A stretch of 52,266 bases of DNA from contig CADBFO010000013.1 of the NCBI GenBank assembly GCA_902794005.1, positions 1-52,266 on the forward strand, given 5' to 3'. The position numbers were made by a program, and so were the translations under genes. Shown here piece by piece: positions 1-7,363 of this stretch. The DNA is from an uncultured Bacteroidia bacterium (lineage in GTDB: Bacteria; Bacteroidota; Bacteroidia; Bacteroidales; UBA932). Each line of letters begins with the position of its first letter. The first letter of the stretch is position 1. A model generated the notes under the pieces. It ran no database searches and had not been told where the DNA came from. It worked only from the letters and a program-made list of their open reading frames with translations.

Positions 1-212
1 ACGTGAGCGGTGTTGATGGTGATACCGCGCTCTTTCTCTTCCGGGGCGTTGTCGATCTGGTCGAAGGACTTCACCTTGTCGGCGTTACCGGATACACGCT
101 CTGCGAGTACCTTGGTGATGGCGGCGGTGAGGGTGGTCTTACCGTGGTCAACGTGGCCGATAGTACCGATGTTGACATGCGGTTTGGTTCTCTGGAATGT
201 TTCTTTTGCCAT
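1..212 (-). CDS. tuf: Elongation factor Tu, N-terminal part
   Basis: Translation GTPase that delivers aminoacyl-tRNA to the ribosome in the cytoplasm. Only the first 70 or so residues lie in the window; the gene runs off the left edge. The product begins [20 protein letters not shown] and continues into the P-loop motif GHVDHGKT and the switch I region ending GITINTAHV, which is diagnostic of EF-Tu. The ATG at 212 is the usual EF-Tu start. Four tRNA genes on the same strand lie directly upstream, so tuf is probably read from the promoter upstream of tRNA-Thr(TGT) near 780-808. Identity is essentially certain; the remaining length is unseen. Confidence 0.97.
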   Translation of the reverse strand, partial: MAKETFQRTKPHVNIGTIGHVDHGKTTLTAAITKVLAERVSGNADKVKSFDQIDNAPEEKERGITINTAH

Positions 213-270
213 AATAATATTATTGTTTAAACAATTGTTGCTTATCCAAGGGGCATAAGCCCAAAAAAAG

Positions 271-342
<72 letters not shown>

Positions 343-358
343 TTTTATATTTGATTCG

Positions 359-431
359 AGCGGAAAACGAGGTTCGAACTCGCGACCCTCAGCTTGGAAG
401 GCTGATGCTCTACCAACTGAGCTACTTCCGC
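359..431 (-). tRNA. tRNA-Gly (TCC)
   Basis: Minus-strand cloverleaf with acceptor GCGGAAG paired to the TTTTCCGC 3' arm, D-arm AGCTCAGTTGGTAGAGC, T-loop GTTCGAACC and anticodon loop CTTCCAA, giving anticodon TCC. CCA is not encoded. A 127-base spacer separates it from tRNA-Tyr upstream. Confidence 0.95.
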
Positions 432-558
432 TTTTTTCTTCGAAAAAACCGGGTTTCTTGGCTGCGCCTCGGAAAAGAAAACGAGTTTTCTCTTCACTCG
501 GCTTGCACAAGAACTCCGCCTGCCGACGCGCTGCTTACACGCAAGGCCTTCGAAGAGG

Positions 559-639
559 TGGGAGGTGGTGGACTCGAACCACCGAACCCTGAGGGAGCGG
601 ATTTACAGTCCGCCGCAATTGCCACTATGCGAACCTCCC
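559..639 (-). tRNA. tRNA-Tyr (GTA)
   Basis: Minus-strand class II tRNA with a long variable arm, acceptor GGGAGGT/ACCTCCC and anticodon loop CTGTAAA, giving anticodon GTA. The discriminator is A, as expected for tRNA-Tyr. Confidence 0.95.
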
Positions 640-671
640 AAAAAGCTTTTCAATATTTCAAAGCCCCTTCG

Positions 672-745
672 AGCCGATAGAGGGATTCGAACCCACGACC
701 CCGAGATTACAAATCACGTGCTCTGGCCAACTGAGCTATATCGGC
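672..745 (-). tRNA. tRNA-Thr (TGT)
   Basis: Minus-strand cloverleaf with acceptor GCCGATA/TATCGGC, T-loop GTTCGAATCC and anticodon loop TTTGTAA, giving anticodon TGT. The anticodon stem has one T-T mismatch. It is the first gene of the tRNA-tuf unit. Confidence 0.94.
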
Positions 746-778
746 GCTCAAACGAATCCTTCATCGCTGAAAGGACTG

Positions 779-808
779 CAAAGGTAGATACTTTTTTTGA
801 AATCTCAA
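779..808 (-). promoter_or_regulatory. Promoter of the tRNA-tuf unit
   Basis: On the minus strand TACCTTTG (779-786) matches the Bacteroidota -7 consensus TAnnTTTG, and TTG (806-808) lies 19 bases upstream as the -33 element. The first tRNA begins about 33 bases downstream. Confidence 0.75.
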
Positions 809-815
809 AACTTTT

Positions 816-2693
816 TCAAAGATTTTTCATCATCCCGAGCAAAAGTTCGTAGAGCGACTCTTCGTCCAGACCGCAATCGGCCAACTGGTTCTTCTGGGTA
901 TCCTGGGCCATGTATCGGTCGGGGATGCCGACACCTTTAATGATGGGGGCGTCTTCCCTTCCGGCGAAGTATTCGCATACGGCCCCGAAGAGCCCGCCTT
1001 TGAGCGAACCGTCCTCCACCGTGATGATGGCCTTGCATTTGCCGGCCTCCTCAAGAATCCCGGTATCCAGCGGTTTGACAAAGCGCATGTCATAGACGGA
1101 GGGACCGTCCCAGTAATCGGCCTTATGGCGTTTGGCGGCTGCCAGGGCGCGGTTCACGACAGGGCCGATGCCCAGGATGGCCACCTTCCGGCCCTCCATC
1201 AGCTTCTCTCCCTGTCCCAGGGGAACGGACTTGTAGATAGCCTTGCGCCACTGGACCCCCTCGCCCATTCCGCGCGGATAGCGGATGATGAGCGGCCCGC
1301 CGGTGAGGTTGGTTCCCGTAAACAGGAGGTTCTTCAGTTCCAGCTCGTTGCGGGGTGCGGCGATGACCACTCCGGGGATGCTGCGATAGGCCGCCATGTC
1401 GTAGCAGCCGTGGTGGGTGGCGCCGTCCTCCCCTACCAGGCCGGCCCGGTCGAAGCACAGGACTACCGGCAGGTTCTGGAGGGCGATGTCGTGGATGATA
1501 TTGTCGTACGCCCTTTGGGAAAAGGACGAGTAGATGTTGCAGAACGGCTTGAGGCCCGCGGCCGCCAGACCGGCCGAGAACGTGACGGCATGGCCTTCCT
1601 CGATGCCCACATCGAAGAAACGGTCCGGGAAGGCGGCTCCGAAGCGGGACATCCCGCATCCGGAGGCCATGGCGGGCGTGACCCCGACAATGCGGTCATC
1701 CTGCCGGGCGAGGTCTTCCAGAACTTCTCCGAAGACATCCTGGTAGCGGTCTGCCGGATAAACCGTCTTGATGCGCTCGCCGGTGGCCGCATCGAACCGG
1801 CCGGGGGCATGCCAGGTGGTGGGATCGGCCTCGGCGGGGGCGTAACCGCATCCCTTCCGGGTATGGATGTGCAAAAGGCGCGGGCCCTGCAAATTATTCA
1901 GGCGCTCCAGGGTGGCGGTAAGCTGTTCCAGGTCGTTGCCGTCCACCGGTCCGAAATAGCGGAACCCCAGCGACTCGAAGAGCGCGCCGCCGCTGCCCCG
2001 CACCAGATTGGACTTGGTGTCGATGACCCGCTTCTGCACCCAGTCACGGGTTTTCCCTTCTCCCAGCGAGTGCCAGATCTTGTTCTTGACGCGATTGTAA
2101 ACGGGATGGGTCGTGATTTGCAGCAGATAGTCGTGCAGGGCACCGATATTCTGGTCGATGGAAATGTTGTTGTCGTTCAGGATCACCAGAAGGTTCGCCT
2201 TGGAAGAGCCGGCATTGTTCAGGCCCTCCCAGGCCAGGCCGCCGGTGAGGGCGCCGTCCCCGATGATGGCCACGGCCTTTTCACCGCTGCCGGTAATGCG
2301 CGCCGCTTCGGCAAAGCCCAGGGCGGCCGATATGGACGTAGAAGAATGACCGGTCCCGAAGGCGTCGTAGGGGCTCTCGTCCCTTCTGGGGAAGCCGCTG
2401 ATGCCTTCCCGGGTGCGGTTTTTCCGGAAAATCTCCCGCCGGCCGGTGATGATCTTATGGGCGTAGGCCTGGTGGCCCACGTCGAACACCAGTTTGTCCT
2501 TGGGGGTATTATATATATAATGTAACGCCACGATAAGCTCCACGGCACCCAGGCTGCTGCCCAGGTGGCCGGGATTCACGGCACAGCACTCCACCATGTA
2601 TTCCCGGATTTCCCCGCACAGCTGCCGAAGCTGCCCGATGGAAAACCCTTTGATATCTTCCGGAGAATTGACTCTTTCCAGCAATTCGTACAT
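816..2693 (-). CDS. dxs: 1-deoxy-D-xylulose-5-phosphate synthase
   Basis: Thiamine diphosphate enzyme that joins pyruvate and glyceraldehyde 3-phosphate, the first step of the MEP isoprenoid route in the cytoplasm. The 625-residue product has the family length. Visible landmarks are NPGHLGSSLGAVEL and DVGHQAYAHKI near the N-terminus, the ThDP/Mg motif GDGALTGG followed by NDNNISID, and the transketolase pyrimidine and C-terminal domains (DVGIEEGHAVTFSAGLA, EDGSLKGG). An upstream in-frame start exists, but ATG 2693 gives the family N-terminus MYELLERVNSPEDI and sits six bases after a perfect -7 box (TATCTTTG), so the mRNA is probably leaderless. It lies divergent from the MFS pair and is not obviously in an operon. 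Confidence 0.97.
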   Translation of the reverse strand: MYELLERVNSPEDIKGFSIGQLRQLCGEIREYMVECCAVNPGHLGSSLGAVELIVALHYIYNTPKDKLVFDVGHQAYAHKIITGRREIFRKNRTREGISGFPRRDESPYDAFGTGHSSTSISAALGFAEAARITGSGEKAVAIIGDGALTGGLAWEGLNNAGSSKANLLVILNDNNISIDQNIGALHDYLLQITTHPVYNRVKNKIWHSLGEGKTRDWVQKRVIDTKSNLVRGSGGALFESLGFRYFGPVDGNDLEQLTATLERLNNLQGPRLLHIHTRKGCGYAPAEADPTTWHAPGRFDAATGERIKTVYPADRYQDVFGEVLEDLARQDDRIVGVTPAMASGCGMSRFGAAFPDRFFDVGIEEGHAVTFSAGLAAAGLKPFCNIYSSFSQRAYDNIIHDIALQNLPVVLCFDRAGLVGEDGATHHGCYDMAAYRSIPGVVIAAPRNELELKNLLFTGTNLTGGPLIIRYPRGMGEGVQWRKAIYKSVPLGQGEKLMEGRKVAILGIGPVVNRALAAAKRHKADYWDGPSVYDMRFVKPLDTGILEEAGKCKAIITVEDGSLKGGLFGAVCEYFAGREDAPIIKGVGIPDRYMAQDTQKNQLADCGLDEESLYELLLGMMKNL

Positions 2694-2699
2694 AATGCG

Positions 2700-2729
2700 C
2701 AAAGATACGCATTTTTGCGTCTCTCCCAA
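2700..2729 (-). promoter_or_regulatory. dxs promoter
   Basis: Minus-strand TATCTTTG (2700-2707) with TTG (2727-2729) 19 bases upstream. Only six bases separate the -7 box from the dxs ATG. Confidence 0.75.
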
Positions 2730-2819
2730 AAGATTTCTTTTGTCCTTTTCGGCATGGCTGTTATATCCTCGCCTACCCGCGGCCCTTCAGGCCCTTTTTT
2801 TGCTGCCATCGCTGCAACC

Positions 2820-2840
2820 GTGCTTCAAGAGTTGAAGCAC
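2820..2840. repeat. Perfect hairpin, copy 1
   Basis: Arms GTGCTTCAA (2820-2828) and TTGAAGCAC (2832-2840) pair perfectly around a GAG loop. There is no T-run after either end, so it does not look like an intrinsic terminator. Confidence 0.85.
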
Positions 2841-2929
2841 ATTTGGGGGTGCCGGTTGGCGATATCGTGCTTCACCCCACTGCCGAAACCCTACCTCAGG
2901 CACATTATCGGCCCTCCACGTGCAAAAGC

Positions 2930-2950
2930 GTGCTTCAAGAGTTGAAGCAC
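2930..2950. repeat. Perfect hairpin, copy 2
   Basis: Identical to the hairpin at 2820-2840: arms GTGCTTCAA and TTGAAGCAC with a GAG loop, and matching flanking bases (CG before, A after). Confidence 0.85.
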
Positions 2951-3060
2951 AGTGACGTGCAGGACAGAACAACCGGGGGGAGGCGGCTGGAGCCGAATCC
3001 ATTGCCCTGCACAAATGCGGGAAGGATAGGCAGAAAATTTCTCTTTTCCCGAAAAATGAC

Positions 3061-3088
3061 TAATTTCGCAATCTAAACCGTTTAGATT
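3061..3088 (+). promoter_or_regulatory. Promoter and operator-like palindrome of the MFS pair
   Basis: TAATTTCG (3061-3068) is a near match to the -7 consensus; no clear -33 TTG is seen. Right after it, AATCTAAAC (3070-3078) and GTTTAGATT (3080-3088) form a perfect 9+1+9 inverted repeat that would cover the transcription start, the place a repressor would bind. Confidence 0.55.
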
Positions 3089-3098
3089 GAAAACCGAT

Positions 3099-4703
3099 AT
3101 GAGTACGACGATCCAAAAGACGCTCAGGGATTCGGCCGCCATGCGCTGGACCGCCCTGCTGCTGCTGGCCCTTGCGATGTTCTGTGCCTACATTTTCATG
3201 GACATCCTCTCGCAGGAAACCCGCGGCTGGGACTCCACTGCATTCGGAACCATGCAGGGCTCCGAGGTCTTCCTCAACGTATTTGTCTTCTTCCTCATCT
3301 TCGCCGGCATCATCCTGGACAAGATGGGCGTGCGTTTTACCGCCGTCCTTTCCGCCGCCGTGATGCTGGTGGGCGCCATCATCAAATGGTATGCGGTGAG
3401 CGAGTCCTTCATGGGATCCGGCCTGGAAACCTGGTTCAACAACAACCTCAACTATATTCCCGTCTTTGACGAGCTGGGCGTGTCTCCTTTCTACCGGGGC
3501 ATGCCGGCGTCGGCCAAACTGGCGGCCTGCGGCTTCATGATTTTCGGCTGCGGCTGCGAGATGGCCGGCATTACGGTGAGCCGCGGAATCGTGAAGTGGT
3601 TCAAAGGCCGTGAGATGGCCCTGGCCATGGGTTCCGAGATGGCCCTGGCCCGCCTGGGCGTGGCCACCTGCATGATTTTCAGTCCCTTCTTCGCCCGTCT
3701 GGGCGGCCAGGTGGACGTTTCCCGCAGCGTGGCCTTCGGCGTGGTGCTCCTCTGCATCGCCCTGATCATGTGCATCGTCTATTTCTTCATGGACAAGAAA
3801 CTGGACAGCCAGACGGGTGAGGCCGAAGAAAAGGACGACCCCTTCAAGATAAGCGACATCGGCAAAATCCTCTCCGACTGGGGATTCTGGATTGTGGCCC
3901 TTCTGTGCGTGCTGTACTACAGCGCCATCTTCCCCTTCCAGAAGTATGCGGTGAATATGCTGCAGTGCAACCTTTCGCTCACACCTCCGGACGCCACCTC
4001 CTTCTGGGCCTCCTCCAGTGTCACCATCGTCCAGTACGTGATCATGCTGGTGGTGGCCGCCGCCGGCTTCATCAGCAACTTCCAGAAAGACAAAGTGAAG
4101 CAGTACATCTTCCTGGGCATCGCCATCGTGATGCTGGTGGTCTATTGCTATATGGGTTACATGCGTCAGAGCGCAGAGTCCATCTTTGCCGTGTTCCCGC
4201 TCCTGGCCGTGCTCATCACCCCCATCCTGGGCAACTACCTGGACCACAAGGGCAAAGGTGCATCCATGCTGGTGCTGGGCGCCATCCTGCTCATTGCCTG
4301 CCACCTCACCTTCGCCTTCGTGCTGCCCGCCTTCAAGGGCCATGAGCTGGGCGGCGTCATCGTGGCCTATGTAACCATTCTGGTGCTGGGCGCCAGCTTC
4401 TCCCTGGTCCCCGCCGCCCTGTGGCCGTCCGTCCCCAAGCTGGTGGACGCCAAGGTAATCGGCAGCGCCTACGCGCTCATTTTCTGGATCCAGAACATCG
4501 GCCTGTGGTTGTTCCCGCTGCTGATTGGAAAGGTGCTGGACAAGACCAATCCGGGCGTGACGGATCCTACCGCCTTCAACTATACGGCGCCGCTGGTGAT
4601 GCTGGCCTGCCTGGGCGTGGCCGCCCTGGTGCTGGGCTTCGTGCTCAAGGCCGTGGATCGCAAGAAAGGCCTGGGCCTGGAACTTCCCAACATCCAGCAT
4701 TGA
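3099..4703 (+). CDS. MFS transporter, first of a tandem pair
   Basis: A 534-residue inner membrane protein of the major facilitator superfamily with about 12 hydrophobic segments. It has the MFS loop 2-3 signature (GIILDKMGVRFT), a conserved KWFKGREMALAMG block, and a hydrophilic central loop around residues 235-255 (GEAEEKDD). Near the C-terminus LVPAALWPSVPKLVDAKVIG is shared almost exactly with the next gene, so the two are paralogues. A longer loop between the second and third helices (NNLNYIPVFDELGV) is absent from the second copy. The start MSTTIQ at 3099 is chosen because the upstream in-frame ATG lies inside the operator palindrome. Its stop overlaps the next start (TGATG). The substrate is unknown; uptake of an organic anion or sugar would fit the fold but is not shown by the sequence. 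Confidence 0.9.
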   Translation: MSTTIQKTLRDSAAMRWTALLLLALAMFCAYIFMDILSQETRGWDSTAFGTMQGSEVFLNVFVFFLIFAGIILDKMGVRFTAVLSAAVMLVGAIIKWYAVSESFMGSGLETWFNNNLNYIPVFDELGVSPFYRGMPASAKLAACGFMIFGCGCEMAGITVSRGIVKWFKGREMALAMGSEMALARLGVATCMIFSPFFARLGGQVDVSRSVAFGVVLLCIALIMCIVYFFMDKKLDSQTGEAEEKDDPFKISDIGKILSDWGFWIVALLCVLYYSAIFPFQKYAVNMLQCNLSLTPPDATSFWASSSVTIVQYVIMLVVAAAGFISNFQKDKVKQYIFLGIAIVMLVVYCYMGYMRQSAESIFAVFPLLAVLITPILGNYLDHKGKGASMLVLGAILLIACHLTFAFVLPAFKGHELGGVIVAYVTILVLGASFSLVPAALWPSVPKLVDAKVIGSAYALIFWIQNIGLWLFPLLIGKVLDKTNPGVTDPTAFNYTAPLVMLACLGVAALVLGFVLKAVDRKKGLGLELPNIQH

Positions 4704-6094
4704 TGGCCGCTCCCTCCTCCAAGAAGTTTTACAGGTCAGCCGCTTGGATAGCGCTGGCCTGTCTGGTAGTACCCATGTTCGCATCGTACTACTTCGACGA
4801 CATGTTTTCCAGCATCTCGTACCTGTTCGAAGACCCTTCGCTCACCCAGCTGGGCTGGGATTCGTCCGGGTACGGGCTCTATGCCAGCGGATACAGCGTC
4901 CTGTGCGTGTTCGGCGGTCTGATTGCAGGCGGCATCCTCCTGGACAAGTGGGGTGTCCGCATCAGCGGAAGCATCTTCGTGGGGATGATGGCGGCCGGAG
5001 CCGGCGTGGTGCTCTGGGCGCTCCTGAGCGGAGCTTCCTGGTCGCTGAAGGCAGCCTACGCGGGTGTCATGTTTTTCGGGCTGGGCAGCGAGATCGCGGG
5101 AACGGCCGTCACCCGGAGCATCGCCAAGTGGTTCCGCGAGGGGCCGATGGCGCTGGCCATGGGCCTGCAGCTGGCCATTGCCCGTCTGGGCACGGCCTTC
5201 GCCCTGGTGCTGGCTCCAAAACTGGTACAGCAAAGCGTCGGCCATGTCTATACCCTGGCCGAAACGGCCCGTCCCGCCGTGGTGGGCATGGGGCTCATGG
5301 CCCTGGGCCTTATCCTCTGGGCGGTCTTCGTTGCGTTGGACGCCCATGCCGAGAAAGCGGAACGGGAGGGGCTTTCCTCCGCGTCGCTTCGCGACCCTGT
5401 ACGGGCAAAGGCTCCGGAAAGCCCCTCCCCTTCCGCTTCCTCCAAGGACGAAGAGGCTTTCCGCTTCAAGGACGTGCTGGGCGTGCTGGGTAACAAGAAT
5501 TTCTGGCTGCTGGGGATTCTCTGCGTCCTTTTCTACAGCAGCATCATCGCCTTCAAGAAATTTGCCGGAGCCATCCTCATCCCCCGTTTCGACATCCCGG
5601 CATCGGCCGCCGGATGGATGGTGAGCATGCTTCCTTTTTCCACGGTTATCTTTGCCCCGCTCTTCGGAATACTGGTCGATAAGGCCGGAAAGGGAACGCG
5701 CTGGATGATGCTGGGCGCCATCCTGGCCCTCATCGCCCACCTCCTGCTGGCCTTCGCCCCCGCCGGAGTCCCGCTGTGGGGCTACCTCGCCATGGTGTTC
5801 CTGGGCTTCGGCTATTCACTGGTTCCCGCCGCCCTGTGGCCCTCCGTTCCCAAAATTGTCCCGGACAAAGTCCTGGGCACTACCTTCGCCCTCATCTACT
5901 GGGTGCAGAACCTGGGCCTGATGAGCTTCAAATGGGTGGCCGGAGTGCTTCTGGGGAAATCGGCCGACGGTCCTGTCACCGTGGAACTGATGTTCGTGGC
6001 GCTCTGCGCAGCCGCCCTGGCGGTGGCCCTTGCGCTGCGCCGCACATCGGCCCGTCATCCGGAACTCCGGCTGGACGAGCCCAACCACGCGTAA
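4703..6094 (+). CDS. MFS transporter, second of a tandem pair
   Basis: A 463-residue multi-pass inner membrane protein of the major facilitator superfamily. It begins MAAPSSKKFYRSAAWIALAC at an ATG that overlaps the previous stop by one base, so translation is likely coupled. Shared blocks with its neighbour are GGILLDKWGVRISG, KWFREGPMALAMG, and LVPAALWPSVPKIVPDKVLG. A proline/serine-rich hydrophilic loop (residues about 230-255) separates the two halves. The pairing of two diverged copies in one operon could mean a heterodimer or two related substrates; neither can be decided from sequence. The frame is also open upstream of 4703, but that part lies over the first transporter. Confidence 0.9.
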   Translation: MAAPSSKKFYRSAAWIALACLVVPMFASYYFDDMFSSISYLFEDPSLTQLGWDSSGYGLYASGYSVLCVFGGLIAGGILLDKWGVRISGSIFVGMMAAGAGVVLWALLSGASWSLKAAYAGVMFFGLGSEIAGTAVTRSIAKWFREGPMALAMGLQLAIARLGTAFALVLAPKLVQQSVGHVYTLAETARPAVVGMGLMALGLILWAVFVALDAHAEKAEREGLSSASLRDPVRAKAPESPSPSASSKDEEAFRFKDVLGVLGNKNFWLLGILCVLFYSSIIAFKKFAGAILIPRFDIPASAAGWMVSMLPFSTVIFAPLFGILVDKAGKGTRWMMLGAILALIAHLLLAFAPAGVPLWGYLAMVFLGFGYSLVPAALWPSVPKIVPDKVLGTTFALIYWVQNLGLMSFKWVAGVLLGKSADGPVTVELMFVALCAAALAVALALRRTSARHPELRLDEPNHA

Positions 6095-6134
6095 GCCGGG
6101 CCGCGGACGCCGTTATTTCCATCCCGACGGGAGG

Positions 6135-6398
6135 TCAGCGCTGCAGCGGCCGGATGCTCCGGCCAAGACTGCGGGCCGTAGCGTCTGTGAAAGCCCACTG
6201 GGAATCGAAGTCCCACCCCTACCCGCCGTAGCCGTCGGTACGGATGGCATCGCACCAGCCCAGGTTCAGCGGACACACCATATATCCGCTGGGAAGCGTC
6301 TGCAGCCTGTCGATGGAATATTACAGCGAACCCATCTGAGCATTCTCGGCAATGGTATAGGTAATGATTTTACCGGGTTCCCAGATTTCTCCGGCCAT
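6135..6398 (-). pseudogene. Decayed remnant with a FISUMP-like C-terminal end
   Basis: Between the MFS and ABC operons one minus-strand frame gives protein-like sequence interrupted by two stops: MAGEIWEPGKIITYTIAENA, then LPSGYMVCPLNLGWCDAIRT, then GWDFDSQWAFTD ending SLGRSIRPLQR. The Trp/Gly-rich make-up and a GRSIRP ending resemble the C-termini of surface lipoproteins with the Fibrobacter succinogenes major paralogous (FISUMP) domain, which often end in GxSVRPV. The match is by eye only. It is not an intact gene; the rest of the 6095-6515 gap shows nothing else. Confidence 0.35.
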
Positions 6399-6515
6399 TT
6401 TATTTAGAAAGGAGTCACATTCTTTCCTTTTTAGGCGAAAAAAACGACGAACGGTAGTTTTTTGGTGACGAACGGAAGAATGTGAGCTGAATTCCATACA
6501 TTCCGGCATAAAAAT

Positions 6516-6546
6516 TTGGTGGTTATCAAAATTCAGTTTATCTTTG
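6516..6546 (+). promoter_or_regulatory. Promoter of the ABC export operon
   Basis: TTG (6516-6518) and TATCTTTG (6539-6546) match the Bacteroidota -33/-7 pair with a 20-base gap. The first start codon is 31 bases after the -7 box, leaving a short leader. Confidence 0.75.
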
Positions 6547-6577
6547 CAGTGTAATAGCATACTAACACAGCGATAAA

Positions 6578-7294
6578 ATGGCGCTAATTGAATTACAAGG
6601 AATCAACAAAACCTACGACAACGGGCAGCCCCTCCATGTTCTGAAAGGCGTTGACCTGCACATCGAACGCGGGGAATTCGTGTCCATCATGGGCGCTTCC
6701 GGATCGGGCAAGAGCACCCTTCTGAACATCCTGGGCATCCTGGACAACTACGATACAGGCACCTACCACCTGGACGGCACCCTCATCAAGAATCTCACGG
6801 AAAAGCAGGCGGCCGACTACCGGAACCGCATGATCGGCTTCATCTTCCAGAGTTTCAACCTCATCGGCTTCAAGACGGCCGTCGAGAACGTGGAACTTCC
6901 CTTATATTATCAAGGTGTCCCCCGGAAAAAGCGCCACGACCTGGCGATGGAATACCTGGACAAGATGGGCCTCACGCCCTGGGCTTCTCATTTTCCCAAC
7001 GAGATGTCCGGCGGACAGAAGCAGCGCGTGGCCATTGCCCGCGCCCTCATCACCCAGCCCCGGATTATCCTGGCCGATGAACCCACCGGCGCCCTGGATT
7101 CCAAGACCAGCGTGGAAGTGATGGCGCTCCTGAAGCAACTGAACCAGCAGGACGGGATTACCATCATCGTGGTTACGCACGAAGGCGGCGTGGCCAACGA
7201 GACCGACAAGATCATCCACATCAAGGACGGTGTCATCGGCGAAATTGAAGAGAATACCCGCCACGATGCGTGGGAAGGGTCTGTCATGAAATAG
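6578..7294 (+). CDS. ABC transporter ATP-binding protein, MacB/LolD type
   Basis: A 238-residue cytoplasmic ATPase that would power the two permeases encoded next. Motifs in order: Walker [10 protein letters not shown] (about residues 39-47), Q-loop FQSFN, signature MSGGQKQR, Walker [13 protein letters not shown], and the switch His in VVTHE. Size and motifs fit the MacB/LolD (type VII ABC) class. It opens an operon of five genes (ATPase, two permeases, membrane fusion protein, TolC-like channel), which points to export of a small molecule, peptide or lipoprotein across both membranes. Its stop codon (TAG) is formed by the first copy of a dispersed repeat. Confidence 0.93.
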   Translation: MALIELQGINKTYDNGQPLHVLKGVDLHIERGEFVSIMGASGSGKSTLLNILGILDNYDTGTYHLDGTLIKNLTEKQAADYRNRMIGFIFQSFNLIGFKTAVENVELPLYYQGVPRKKRHDLAMEYLDKMGLTPWASHFPNEMSGGQKQRVAIARALITQPRIILADEPTGALDSKTSVEVMALLKQLNQQDGITIIVVTHEGGVANETDKIIHIKDGVIGEIEENTRHDAWEGSVMK

Positions 7295-7361
7295 ATTCTT
7301 CGTTTCACATAATAGATTCTTCGTTTCACTCAGAATGACAATAGTTTCACTCAGAATGACA
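7292..7361. repeat. Dispersed repeat of the CATTCTGAG...GAAGAATCTA type
   Basis: This short stretch between the ATPase and the first permease is built from repeated pieces: TAGATTCTTCGTTTCAC twice and CACTCAGAATGACAAT twice. The reverse complement (TGTCATTCTGAG, then GAAACGAAGAATCTA) matches the repeat between xylB and xylA at 40260-40310. Confidence 0.85.
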
Positions 7362-7363
7362 AT

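Larger units (their letters stand above)
2730..3098. other. Divergent intergenic region with two identical hairpins
   Basis: This 369-base gap between dxs (minus) and the MFS genes (plus) shows no convincing coding sequence. It holds two identical hairpin sequences 110 bases apart, a partial third copy of one arm (CGTGCTTCA near 2868), and near its right end a promoter-like -7 box with a palindrome. Confidence 0.7.

Noticed and set aside
2820-2950. Intrinsic terminators of dxs or the MFS genes
   Set aside because: Both hairpins lack T-runs on either strand and lie upstream of both divergent genes, not after them.
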